Part shown: positions 12,255 to 22,303 of the stretch, in pieces
Numbering within the stretch: position 1 is the first letter of the stretch
How the letters are laid out: every line of letters begins with the position of its first letter
NCBI RefSeq assembly: GCF_026914265.1
Contig: NC_069135.1
Coordinates: 63,912,738 to 63,976,737 of the forward strand
Reading direction: 5' to 3'
DNA length: 64,000 nt
DNA from: Mya arenaria
Lineage: Eukaryota > Mollusca > Bivalvia > Myida > Myidae
The notes under the pieces: model-generated
Told to the model about the DNA's origin: nothing
What the model saw: the letters and a program-made list of their open reading frames with translations, nothing else
The model's database searches: none
Made by a program: the position numbers and the translations under genes

Positions 12255-12860
12255 CTAATTAAAACATGGTCATTTTACTGTCAAATCCCGAGATCATAAT
12301 TCGTGTTACTATATGATACATTAATTATTATGTTTGTGGTCAATTGCATGGACTAAAACATATTCATTTAACTGTCACATCCTGTCATCATGAATCATGT
12401 CAATAATTTGATACATTGTTTCCATGTGTCTGTTGTCGGTAACAATAACTTAAAACATAATTTTACTGTCACGCCCTGAGATCATGTTTCAAGTAAATAT
12501 ACTATGCTACATTGTTCCCATGAATATATAGCTAATTACAATCATTTAAAGCGTGGTGATTTTACTGTCACGTCCTGAAATTATGAATCATGTTACTGTG
12601 ATATGATACATTGTTTATTGTGTTTGAGGTCAGTTACAATAACTCAAAAACATGGCCATTTACCATTCTCGTCCTGCGGTAATGAATGTCGGTTGCAATT
12701 ATTAAAATATGGTGGTTTTACTGCCACATTTTGAGAATTATGAATCATGTTACTATAATATGTTGCATTGTGGTGTATGTGGTCAATAACAATAACTTTA
12801 AACATAATAATTTACTGTCACGTCATAAAATTATGAATCAATGACTTAACCCCTTTACTG
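12255..12860. repeat. ~97-bp tandem repeat, about six copies
   Basis: Each unit has 'attttactgtcacgtcctga', 'atcatgaatcatgttact', 'gatacattgttt' and 'caattacaataacttaaaac' in that order. Units start near 12268, 12363, 12461, 12558, 12655 and 12720 and are only moderately similar, so the array is old. It fills the intron between the exons at 11429 and 12916 and ends 50 bases before the latter. Confidence 0.8.
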
Positions 12861-12915
12861 AGACATTCCTGAGACTCGCAAATAATGTATGAATATCTAT
12901 GTTTACCAAACTCAG

Positions 12916-13059
12916 ACCGGCAAGTCTGTGGAGCAGCGCGCAGGGGCGTCAAGCCAGGGTCAGAGTTCAAAGTCACAGGGTCGGAAAAGTGGGGCATATG
13001 ACCGTGTGGGATTCCTGATGCACCCGACCCGGGGAGGAATACCAACATATATTTTCTAT
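12916..13059 (+). CDS. Exon of unnamed split gene, 48 codons
   Basis: Acceptor 'gtttaccaaactcag', donor 'tat|gtgtgt', phase 0 at both ends. It reads TGKSVEQRAGASSQGQSSKS then QGRKSGAYDRVGFLMHP and TRGGIPTYIFY. The first half is a Ser/Gln/Gly-rich, basic linker, probably disordered; the second half is compact and runs in frame into KKHNVHMYFDK of the next exon. The donor is weaker than the others and a GTAATG lies 4 bases on, but only the chosen site keeps phase 0. Confidence 0.68.
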
Positions 13060-13321
13060 GTGTGTAATGTTAACATGTATTTTGCTTCTCGATGCATCAC
13101 TTGGGTTTCATTTTGATAAGGTTTTAAACAAAGTTTCACCTATTCGCCCTATCCCATACTAATGGAATTCTAGATTTAATGTACATTGCAAAATATATGA
13201 AGCCATTTGTACTTATGGCTTATTCTTTGTTACGGATAAAGTATGCCAAACTTGCCAAAATATAACCTACAGATGACACTTTAAAGTTTAAAACATTAAT
13301 TAACAGACCTGTATATTTCAG

Positions 13322-13429
13322 AAAAAGCATAATGTTCACATGTACTTTGACAAGAATACGGGATCGTGGGTGCGTATGCCGATTGCTTGGGAGTTACAAC
13401 ATAGCAAGGTCAAGAGACTCGTGGATCAA
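13322..13429 (+). CDS. Exon of unnamed split gene, 36 codons
   Basis: Acceptor 'ctgtatatttcag'. It reads KKHNVHMYFDKNTGSWVRMP then IAWELQHSKVKRLVDQ. Two donors fit phase 0: GTAAAT at 13430, or GTATGG at 13436, which adds Val-Asn. 'MYFDKNTGSWVRMP' resembles the Gly/Trp turn of WW or WWE-like small beta domains, but it is not close enough to assign. The charged helix that follows leads into the UBA-like exon. Confidence 0.72.
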
Positions 13430-13803
13430 GTAAATGTATGGTTTGATTGTATAACCTTGTCTACGACTTTGCTTGTATATAAATATACAAAAAAATGTTA
13501 AATGTTAGCATGTCCTTTATCTTACATTTAATGTATAAAAGTTGCATAATGGCTAAAGAATATTTTATATCTCAATTCTAAGTTGAACAACCAGTAAATA
13601 ATGCCGACTTAAGTACAAGCTATATCCTTCCGCCCATGGTCTGCTAGATTTTGGCTACACTTATCATTGTTTGGTACATGTAACTGTGGCTATGTATTGG
13701 TGTGTGCTCATTGGTACCAAGAGCCTGATGTGCATTCCACAGATGACAAATGTGTATATTGTGGATGCATATTACTGATTTGCTGAATTATATGTATTCC
13801 AAG

Positions 13804-13912
13804 ATATCAGTTCCGACATGGAGCGACCATCACGACATCCTGTCCATGTTACGGGCGTGTAACTACGACCCTGATGAGTGTATATCCATATACCTTAATC
13901 TACAAAAGGACC
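13804..13912 (+). CDS. UBA/CUE-like exon of unnamed split gene
   Basis: Acceptor 'tatgtattccaag', donor 'gacc|gtgagt', entering in phase 0 and leaving in phase 1. It reads ISVPTWSDHHDILSML then RACNYDPDECISIYLNLQKD. The pattern (hydrophobic helix, a NYD/N-type turn, an acidic Asp-Glu-Cys-Ile helix, then a Tyr-Leu helix) resembles three-helix UBA/CUE ubiquitin-binding modules. This is a resemblance, not a proven match. If right, the protein would bind ubiquitin or ubiquitin-like proteins. Confidence 0.7.
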
Positions 13913-14826
13913 GTGAGTACACATGGTGGAAACATATGACTTTAACTACTTGCAATAATATCCTCTTAAGTGTACACCCAAATACGGTATCTACCATAAT
14001 CGTTTTAAGATATGGAACATAGATCATGCTCAAGTTCACCTTTTTTAAGATTCCAGAGCAAAACATTTTTTTCTCTCTGTAAATTGATAAAACAACGACT
14101 TATATTTCAAGTGTGTCCCGAGCTCAAACTTATTTTACAACTTAAACGTATAGTATGATTTACACTTGTATGCTTTACTATTTTTATTAGCGTTGTTTTC
14201 TCATATAATGTGTTGATCAATATTCCAAAGAAAAAACATCTAGACCAATCATTTACTCGAATTAACATACTCTATGCGAGAATGCGCTTTTATAAAGAGT
14301 AAAAAAGATTAGATAGATATTAAATGATTTTATGCTCTCATATCGTAAAATGAGTTGAAATTGAGAAAGGACTTTAGTATTGTCGTGATATTGGGAATAT
14401 TTCTTTCTCCACCAAAAGGGTACATATTTTTGTATCATAGGTGTTTAGTAACGTATTTTAGCTTGGTTAGCTGCAGTATGCAGATAAAATTGTGTTTTAT
14501 GTACCGTGGACCTTAAGATCACATTCCACCACCACGTCGCTATTCTATTTTTAGTAGAAACTATGGAAATTTTGATGTCATATTTCCCATTCTAGTTGGA
14601 GACCGGGAAAGTATGACTACATGTTTCCCAATTACATTAACTGTACTTTAAGTCCAGGGAATTTCTCATTTTGCGGTTCATATCACCTAGAGACTTGAGT
14701 TTCATGTGAAGACTCCAGTACAGATATCCAATTTTAGAGTCCAAGAACTTGTGCTTCTGTCGACTCTTCAATCCCCTATCTGTTAGGTGAGAGATGAACC
14801 GATACTACAACCTGTTTTTTCCAGAG

Positions 14827-14939
14827 TGGATGAACGGCCAGAAGACGGGGGAGTAAGGGACGACGATAGAGGAGATGGAACACGGATGATTGGATTGGAA
14901 GAGAAAGTTAGGAGGATGGTTCACACCTTGAAGTTATAA
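14827..14939 (+). CDS. Terminal exon of unnamed split gene
   Basis: With the acceptor 'ttttttccagag', the phase-1 entry needed after the UBA-like exon gives (L)DERPEDGGVRDDDRGDG, TRMIGLEEKVRRM and VHTLKL, then TAA at 14937. The acceptor two bases earlier would stop after ten codons, so the later AG was chosen. The tail is an acidic/arginine linker followed by a short amphipathic basic helix. The visible chain of seven exons adds up to about 265 residues; the 5' part of the gene, with its start codon, is not recognised in the window. Confidence 0.65.
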
Positions 14940-15655
14940 AAAGACGGTGTTTTTTCCACTGAGGTGTATGTTAAATATATTTTTTTCATTATTATAAGTA
15001 TTATTGTTATAATAATTTTTACTTTCAGCCCTTTCAGCACTTTCACAGCAGTGCAAACCTGGGCTTGTTCATCCGTCTTCAAAGTTACAAAACAGTTACT
15101 AGTACTTTATTATATGAAGTTGCTGATATTTAATGAAAGCATTTGCCTTAATAAGTGAGCATGCATATGTTTTTTAAACGTTTTTTCACTGAGTGCTTTA
15201 TCTTCAGCACAATTAAATAATTTGCCGCAATTTTTTAATCAATACAAAATATGTATAAAACGGTAACAATATTACCATATTTGCTATGTCAGCAAAAATG
15301 TCAGAAATCGCAGTCATTTGATAACCTTCTTAATATTATCTTTTTAAAACGAAATACAAAAGCGTAATAACATTTCCTGCTATTTTCAAACACGGCATTG
15401 CTTTAAAAAAAAAGATTTAACATGGGGGCACTCGTACATGAATGAATGTAACTAACATAAGGCCTTTTGAAAAAACATTATTCGTATGTATAGTGCAAGA
15501 TGGATGTACCTCACTATAGGAATAGAAGGTTACAACAGTCTTGTGCTCAGCCCTCGATGTATTCTATTACCTGACTATATCTAATTATGTATACTGATCG
15601 AACACTTATGAGAATAACTTTAATTATATATCCATCATAAATCCACACGCAATAC
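14940..15655. other. 3' flank of the unnamed gene
   Basis: AT-rich. ATTAAA near 15211 could serve as a poly(A) signal for the upstream gene. No other gene or repeat recognised. Confidence 0.4.
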
Positions 15656-15659
15656 AAAT

Positions 15660-15930
15660 CGCAAAATACGGCAGTCCGTATTCTACTCCAGTGCAATACG
15701 GCCGACGCATTCAACTCTTGTGACGTCACGTCATAACAAGTATCGTTGCTCGATGTTAAAATGACGTCATCAAACAAAATCGTGCGTCGTTTAAATGACA
15801 TTAATTATGAAGGTTCTAACCAGTATTGTATATCATAAAAGGGTTATTAGAACTGCGTTTTGATTCGAAATCAAAATCCGCATAAATCCACTCGAGTTTA
15901 ATACAACCTCCTGGATCAAAACGCAGTTTT
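15660..15930. mobile_element. Foldback/MITE-like element with CRE-type palindromes
   Basis: The segment contains two TGACGTCA palindromes (about 15721 and 15763) and ends in an inverted pair: 'aactgcgttttgat' at about 15851 and 'atcaaaacgcagtt' at about 15916. 'aatacgg' is also repeated at its left. A related stretch with TGACGTC-like sites and 'aagggttatt' lies in the insertion at 27303-27845. The exact ends and target duplication are not resolved. Confidence 0.5.
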
Positions 15931-15959
15931 AACAAAAATATTATAATGGGACAAGAAAA

Positions 15960-17345
15960 AAAACTTTATTGTATTTTTAGTTTACTATATCTTTTGATCA
16001 ACAGGTGATTACTATATTTCATTTTGACCTGGTATGGGAGTTACCAATATCAGAACATTTGAAATACATAATTGTGTAATTAGTTTCTTTAAATTACTAT
16101 ATTCTATTATGTACTTGTATTGAAATATTAATACAAGCACATTTAAAAAAAATATAATTGCGTTTTATTTTTCTATATTCTATTATGTACATGTATGGAG
16201 GTTACTAATCCAAGCACATTTTAACTACATAAGTGCGTTTTTAGTTTACACTATTCGATTATGAACATGTATGAAAGTTACTTTTACAAGCACATTTGAA
16301 CTACATAATTGCGTTTTTAGTTTACAATATTCGATCGTGTAAATGTATGAGAGGTACTTATACAAGCACATTTGAACTACATAATTGCGTTTTAGGTTAC
16401 TATATTCTATTATGTATATGAATGGGAGCTACTAATATAAGCACATTTAAAACACATACTTGCGTTTTTAGTTTTCTATATTTTATTATGAACATGTATG
16501 GAAGTTTCATATACCAGCACATTTGAACTACATAATTGTGTTGTTAGTTTACTGATTTATTTATGTTCACATAGTAGCGATAGTACACATATGAAGTTAA
16601 AATCAATTTCAGAACTACATAATTGCGTTTTTTGTTTTCTATATTCTATAATGAGCATGTATAGAAGTTACTAATACAAGCACATTTGAACTACATAATT
16701 TGTTTTTTGTTCACCATATTCTATTATATACATGTATGGAAGTTTCATATACAAGGACATTTGGACTATTGTGTTGTTAGTTTACTAATTTTTTATGTTC
16801 ACATAGTAGCGATAGTACACGTAATGTTGAAACCAATTTCAGAACATTTGAAATACATATTGATTTTAAGTGTTCTATAGTTTATTATGTGCAGTTGCTG
16901 TCCAGGTATGAAAAAAACATGTTTGTTCAATTATTGGAACATTTGAAATAAATATGGTTGATAAGTGTTCTATAGTTTATCACGTACAGTTGCTGTTCAG
17001 CTATGAACAATACATGTTTGTTCCAATATGTGGACATTTGAAATACATATGGATTTTAGGTGTTCCGTAGTTTATTATGTACAGTTGCTATCCAGGTATG
17101 AACAATACATGCTAGTACCACTATTGGGACATTTGGAAGAACATTGATTATAAGTCTATAGTTTATTATGTACAGATGCTGCTCATGTATGAACAATACA
17201 TGTTTGTTCAATTATTGGGACATTTGAAATACATATGGATTTTAAGTGTTCTATAGTTGGTTATGTAAAGTTGCTGCAAAGTTATGAACAATACATGTTT
17301 GTACCATAATTGGGACATTTGAAAAACATTTTTTTTATAATCAGA
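15960..17345. repeat. Long tandem repeat, ~75-bp units changing to ~95-bp units
   Basis: From about 15960 to 16850 the unit is about 75 bp, with 'caagcacatttgaactacat', 'aattgcgttttta' and 'tattctattatgtacatgta'. From about 16850 to 17345 it becomes a ~95-bp unit with 'tttattatgtacagttgctg', 'gaacaatacatgtttgtt' and 'gggacatttgaaatacatat'. The shared 'acatttgaa-taca' core shows that the second type grew out of the first. No gene lies inside; open frames there follow the repeat. Confidence 0.85.
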
Positions 17346-17931
17346 TACATTGTAACGGTCGAATAACGTTGTGCTATTATGAATTCAAACAGATAATTTA
17401 ATTAAGAGTTAATTGGCACTATCAAAAGGGTACTCAAGTCATGGTACTTCCCGTGCCATGTCGTTGTACATACATTTCGTATCCTCAACCGCATTATCTG
17501 TTTGTCGCCATAGTATATTTGTCATTTGCAGTCAAACTCAGTTTTGTAAGGTTGTCGTACAATTTTTGCCTGAAAGGCATGGTTTCAGCAATGTTTTATT
17601 TCTTAATTATAATGCATCCAAAATCTGTATAATTTCTGCCGACAAACATGTAAAACTAACTTTCATAACATCACATGAACACTAGCGTGTCCACTTGAGG
17701 CTACTAAGTGTGAATATACACCTTTGAGCATAATTCGAATGAGAGTAAACGTAAGTTCTAAAAATTTATTGAACTTAGCAGGGAGTACATGAGTTGATCA
17801 ATAAAAAATTAAACCAAGAGATTGCCTTGTTATCAGAAACATGTTAAAGATTAAATAATTACCCGAATGGCAGCGAATTCGTAATAAATGTCTGTGGGAC
17901 AATTTAAGGAGAAAGAAAATATAGCATACAC
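17346..17931. other. Non-coding stretch
   Basis: Two overlapping plus-strand frames (17413-17685) are open but show no domain, no splice-site context and no family resemblance. Nothing else recognised. Confidence 0.35.
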
Positions 17932-18149
17932 GTGAGGCTATCATCTTGATGCGTAATCTCCATCTCTATTTTCACTCGCCCTAATGGCGGCATTAATACT
18001 AAATGAGCGTCAAATCCTAGAATTGCGGTAAACCACAGACCTGTGCTTCTAATCGTTAAAATTTTCGACAGGTACACGCGTAAATATGTAGCGATTTTTA
18101 AATCGAAGTGTTTCACTTGACAAAGGGATAACACCTCTGCGTCTGACCA
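17932..18149 (-). CDS. Candidate internal exon, minus strand, 72 codons
   Basis: On the minus strand an acceptor 'ctttggactggtcag' is followed by WSDAEVLSLCQVKHFDLK, IATYLRVYLSKILTIRST, GLWFTAILGFDAHLVLMP and PLGRVKIEMEITHQDDSLT, then a possible donor 'cac|gtgtat'. There is no stop in 72 codons in AT-rich DNA, the G+C content is locally raised, and the pattern looks like helices followed by a beta sandwich. I cannot name a family and found no partner exons, so it may also be a relic of an old gene or element. Confidence 0.42.
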
Positions 18150-18779
18150 CTGACCAGTCCAAAGACAAAATACAAATATTATCGTAATTGCAGTGGCTTA
18201 TTTTTTATAAAAACAAGCTATATATTGTTTGATTAGCTATTTAAGGACATCAAAGCGGTTTTATTCCAGTACTGATTAAGGAAATATGAAATAATGAAAT
18301 GTATTCACTTATATTACAATCAAAAAATTATCCATAGATCTATTGAAAATTGTTAACATGTGTTCCTTTACACGCGGCCTTCGCCTTTAATAATATACGT
18401 CTTTAATATAATTAAACTCGAATAATGTTTTGCATGCGAGATAAAAAAAATCAACAACATTGGAAAACGCCCCGTGATCAAATATTCAAATAATATAGTT
18501 ATTAAAGAAACAAGATAGGGGACCAAGCGACACTGAACAAGAAACACTGACGTACAAACATTACAAACCGACCACACTCGCATCAAATAGCTCTACCAAT
18601 AAATGTCGAGATTACCGCCTTGGAACGGTCAGTGAAATATGTGTTAACTGGAATACGAGTTTACATGGGGTTTAAACCAGTTTAACTTTTGTTTGTGCAT
18701 GCGTCTATCTTTTTTAAGTCGCATATACTAAAAGGGAAAAACACCCTAAAACAAATAGAGCTCGCACTGATTTATTCCC
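18150..18779. other. AT-rich stretch
   Basis: A minus-strand frame at 18368-18586 predicts a hydrophobic, possibly membrane-spanning peptide, but without splice sites or homology I can recognise. Nothing else seen. Confidence 0.35.
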
Positions 18780-18905
18780 ATTTTTCTTAGAGCTCAGTGG
18801 ATACGACGCTGGACTGCAATTTTGGCGACACGGGTTCAAACCCGGTCTCCGACACAATCTTTTTTTATGTTTTGGTACTTTTTTACAATTATGATATCAA
18901 AGCGT
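18780..18905 (+). mobile_element. tRNA-derived SINE
   Basis: Box A-like 'tagagctcagtggatac' and box B 'gggttcaaacccg' are about 50 bases apart, with an anticodon-like loop reading CTGCAAT, as in tRNA-Cys(GCA). They are followed by a short tail with a T7 run and 'tttttt'. The 5' acceptor strand does not pair with the 3' strand, so it is not a working tRNA gene. This is the layout of a short tRNA-headed SINE. Confidence 0.72.
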
Positions 18906-19858
18906 AACACATTCTATTAAAAAAATTGTCCTGAGATTCGTTACAGAAAAAAAACTTTTTTTGGTGCCAATCTTGGGTACAGTCCCTTTAAAGCGTAAAC
19001 AAAGGTAAGTGTTAACATTTTTACCTAAATGGCTCATTTTGTCGTTCAAACCACAGGAATTTGACACAGTTATAGGTCTAAAATGATATACTTAAGTCAT
19101 TTTATGACTAAATACGGACAAAAAACTACGATTTCGGAAAAAAACACATTTTAATCATATTGTTAATTGAGATATAATTTCAGACCAAATACTGTGTAAA
19201 AATCCATTGGGTTCAAATTAAGCCACGCGGCAATTCAAATGGAACCAAAAATAGGCAAAAACATTTGTGGTTTGACATCGGTTAAAGAAACTTTCTCCAA
19301 CCTTATGTCTGCAATGATGAATTCTGGTATGGTTTGTGAAAGCTGTTTTAACCAATTTGCTCAACATATTTTACGGGGAGGTTAGCAAAACCCCTTTGTA
19401 TGCTAGTGTCAAATAAAAATAAGTTTAGATAAAATTTTTTATCTAGAGCTGTAAAAGAAGTGATGACTACCCCACTCGACCCTTTGACCCCTCGTATAAC
19501 TGCTGGATATTGAAATAAAAACAATTGTTCAAAGAACATATAAAGGAAAATAATTCTTATTTGCCACACCATAAACCTTAATCAACCAAATAACCATACA
19601 GATAAACTGATGTTCAAGGACAGAATTTGAGATCAAACACGCGCAGAAATATTGGCCAAGCCATGCGAGTGACCTAGCTTGACCTTGAAGCTTGATAACT
19701 CAGGTGTCGTCTCTTTAAGGTGGTCATTTATGCCAAATTATTTTGGAATTCAAGCTTTTATGACAGTTCATAAACCGGACATCGATCATTATCATCAGTA
19801 ACATTAAAATGTCCAAAAGAAGGAAAATTAAAGAAATCTGTAAGAGCATAAGCGGTTT
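18906..19858. other. Non-coding stretch
   Basis: AT-rich with no gene recognised. Around 19670-19695 there is 'gtgacctagcttgaccttga', which recalls the receptor-palindrome repeat family at 9120-10945. Confidence 0.35.
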
Positions 19859-19859
19859 T

Positions 19860-20340
19860 AAGGTGATGGGGTCAAATGCCAACCCTCTTGGGGAGGGGCA
19901 GATGGCATCTGGCGCCCTTCCATTTACATTGTCCAACCGTTCTTCAAATGTCAACTCTTTGGGAGTGGCAGGGGCATCTGGCGCCCTTCCATATACATTG
20001 TCCAAGCGCCCTTCATATGTCAAATACTGGGAAGAAGGGGAACATAGGGCGCTCTTCAAGACGCATTGTCCAACCGGCCTTCAAATGTCAAATCTTGAAA
20101 AGGGAAGGCAGACATCCGGCGTCCTTTCATTTATATGTATAACCGCCCTTCAAATGTCAAATATTGAAAGGGAAAAAGGACATCCGGCGCAGTTCCATAC
20201 ATATTGTCTAAGCGCCCTTCAAATGTCAAATGTTTGGGAGGGGAACATCCAACGCCCTAAGATATGTATTGTTAAAGTGCCCCGCGAATACCAAGTCTTG
20301 TGAGAGGAGAGAGGGACATGCGGCGCCATTCCACCTACCA
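19860..20340. repeat. ~69-bp minisatellite, seven copies
   Basis: Copies of 'catctggcgcccttccat' followed by 'cattgtccaa-cgcccttcaa' and 'atgtcaaat' begin at about 19906, 19975, 20043, 20113, 20181, 20246 and 20317. Since 69 is a multiple of 3, several frames stay open on both strands (plus 19809-20303, minus 19724-20059). I treat these as repeat effects, because units differ by small indels that change the reading between frames and no conserved peptide survives across all of them. Confidence 0.82.
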
Positions 20341-20509
20341 TTTCAAAGAGATCCGAGATGCGCCCCTTTAATAAGCCGAAAACAATGCATCCGAACGATC
20401 AGTCTCTTATGGCAATAAACAAATTTGGTGGGGAGTAAATAAGCAGGGAAGGTCGGAAAACCGGAAATAAACGTCTTGTTTGATGTTTCACAAACCGTAG
20501 AACAAAGAA

Positions 20510-20967
20510 TTTTAATTTATGAAATACATCTTTGTGAACATGGTCATGTTAAATATTTGATATTTTTATTCATGCACCTTCCATCAAGGTCATAAGCATA
20601 GAGTATAGACACAACTAGAAATCACATATTAAGTGAATGACGCAGTTATGGATTGGATACGAAAGCGGGCCGGATGAATATAAGAGGCGACAAGTGCGAA
20701 TCGTATATTGACTTACTCAACCTTGTAAAGCGTATGCAGATGTAGATCTAACAATTGCATATTAGGGATTGATACAGTCCCCGGAAAGAAGGTACCCCAG
20801 GCTTTAGGACCAACTTCTGGCCTCACTTTCAGCATGCCTTGGTAGCAGATTGGACGAACATCGTTCCAGATGCCTTCGCTCCCGTCTGCAATGGGTTCCT
20901 GTGTACCAACTGTATTCGGGTACACAGAAACATGAAAACAGTGAAAACAAACGGCCTCCAGGACTAG
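20510..20967 (+). pseudogene. Scrambled TRIM-like fragment (intron end joined to exon 1 start)
   Basis: From 20768 the sequence aligns with the first 66 or so codons of TRIM-like exon 1: a decayed start (ATT for ATG) with DTVPGKK, then 'PDAFAPVCNGFLCTNC' and 'IRVHRNMKTVKTNGLQD', with a stop at codon 26 (TAG, 20843) and another where the match ends (20965). The zinc ligands of the second half of B-box 1 are still visible. Just upstream, about 20510-20690 resembles the last 200 bases of gene A's intron ('catgcac-ttccatcaa-gtcataa' and 'gaaagcggg-'). An intron end in front of an exon 1 is out of gene order, so this is a rearranged remnant. Confidence 0.75.
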
Positions 20968-21989
20968 CATACACTGTCTTCACCATTTCATTAAAAAAGC
21001 AACAACCAGATAGTTTCAAAATCGACAAATACATTACTTTCACAAGAAAAGCCTAGAATTGTTAATACGAGCTAGTATGAGGCCGAAAAATTAAAACATC
21101 ATTTTACATTATTGAAAGAATCGGAATCCGTAAATCCGTTCAAACTTAGGCACACAATGGTTTTCAGTTTATATACTATGTATATTAAGCATGTGCATGT
21201 CAAGTGATTAGTACAGCTACATGTGCCGTTTAAAAGAAACAGTACATTTTGAATTGGAAAAATACACAAAAAAGCTTAAGCAGGGTCACATGTAGGATTT
21301 GACGTTTGATGGGGCGTAACGTAAGAGCATTGCCGTTTGAATTGCACCCTACTCTTAGAACCGACATTTATATGATCTTAAGTATTGGCAAGTGGTTGTG
21401 GGTTCTGCCACATGATCATTTTTAAATTTTCTAATCCGAAATGGTGCATTTTCTTGATTAAGTTTATTCGAAGAATAAGTAAACTTGGAAGAATTTGGTT
21501 GACCGCTTGACCCGCTCGCGTAAAGATACATCTGTCGTTAGTCGTACGTTTTTGAGATTTTGCATTTGTATCATGTGGTAAAGGAGGCGCATCAAAATAA
21601 ATGTACCTTGACAAATTCTGTCATGAGAAAGGAATTGAAGTATAAAATGTATCACATGAAAAATAATAATAGCTAGACAAAAAGTGTACGTAGAAGTACG
21701 TAGGTATGATCGCATAAACGTGGGAGGAATATTGCACAGCAAAACACTTACCGCAAATTATCATATAGATATCATTTAATTCGAAAGTGACTTAAAACAA
21801 CAACAAACACAACAAAAACCCTTATTGATTGTTTATATCGGGTTGTGCAGTTGTCTCATAAGAACAAGAATAAGGGGAATAAGCATTTAAATGTATCAGG
21901 GATTCATAATGGTTAACGGATGGTGTTAAAACCTTATAATATGCTTATAAAACCAGCGATCGTCATCAGATAATCAATACTTCAATAGG

Positions 21990-22303
21990 CAACTAATTCC
22001 GGACCATGTGATACCGAGTTTCTTCATCTGATCTGATTTATCACGAAGCTCGGTATCAACATAATCTGATAACCGGATACCGGGTTTTAGCCCAACCCAT
22101 GATGACCTCCCTTATTTTCTTATCAAGGAAGTTTAATACTACTTTCGTTTTTGAAGACGCCTGAAATTCGTTGACTCTCCCTTTATCTCCAAACAGCGCA
22201 TACTATAATCGTTGGCGATAAAAACATGTTAATGTACTGAGTTGTGTGCTTAAGATATTCGAGTAACTATCTGAAAGGACTTGCTTTCAACAGTCAACAA
22301 AAG
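21990..22303 (+). promoter_or_regulatory. Probable non-coding first exon and promoter region of TRIM-like gene A
   Basis: This block aligns with 51062-51327 upstream of gene B. Both contain 'cggtatcaacataa', 'ccggataccgggttttag', 'acctcccttatt', 'tctccaaacagcg', 'gtgt-cttaagatattcga' and 'ctttcaacagtcaacaaaa', immediately followed by GTAAGA (A) or GTAAGT (B). A conserved block ending in a strong donor, 1.3 kb before an ATG that lies directly after 'taaacacag', suggests a 5' UTR exon spliced to coding exon 1. No transcript data are available. The block contains short inverted repeats (gataccgag/ctcggtatc). Confidence 0.45.

Noticed and set aside
18780-18860. Possible functional tRNA-Cys gene
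   Set aside because: Box A and B are good but the acceptor stem does not pair and a SINE-like tail follows.
19724-20303. Open frames on both strands with a 23-residue periodicity
   Set aside because: A 69-bp repeat stays open by its period; small indels between units shift the frame and no conserved peptide survives.
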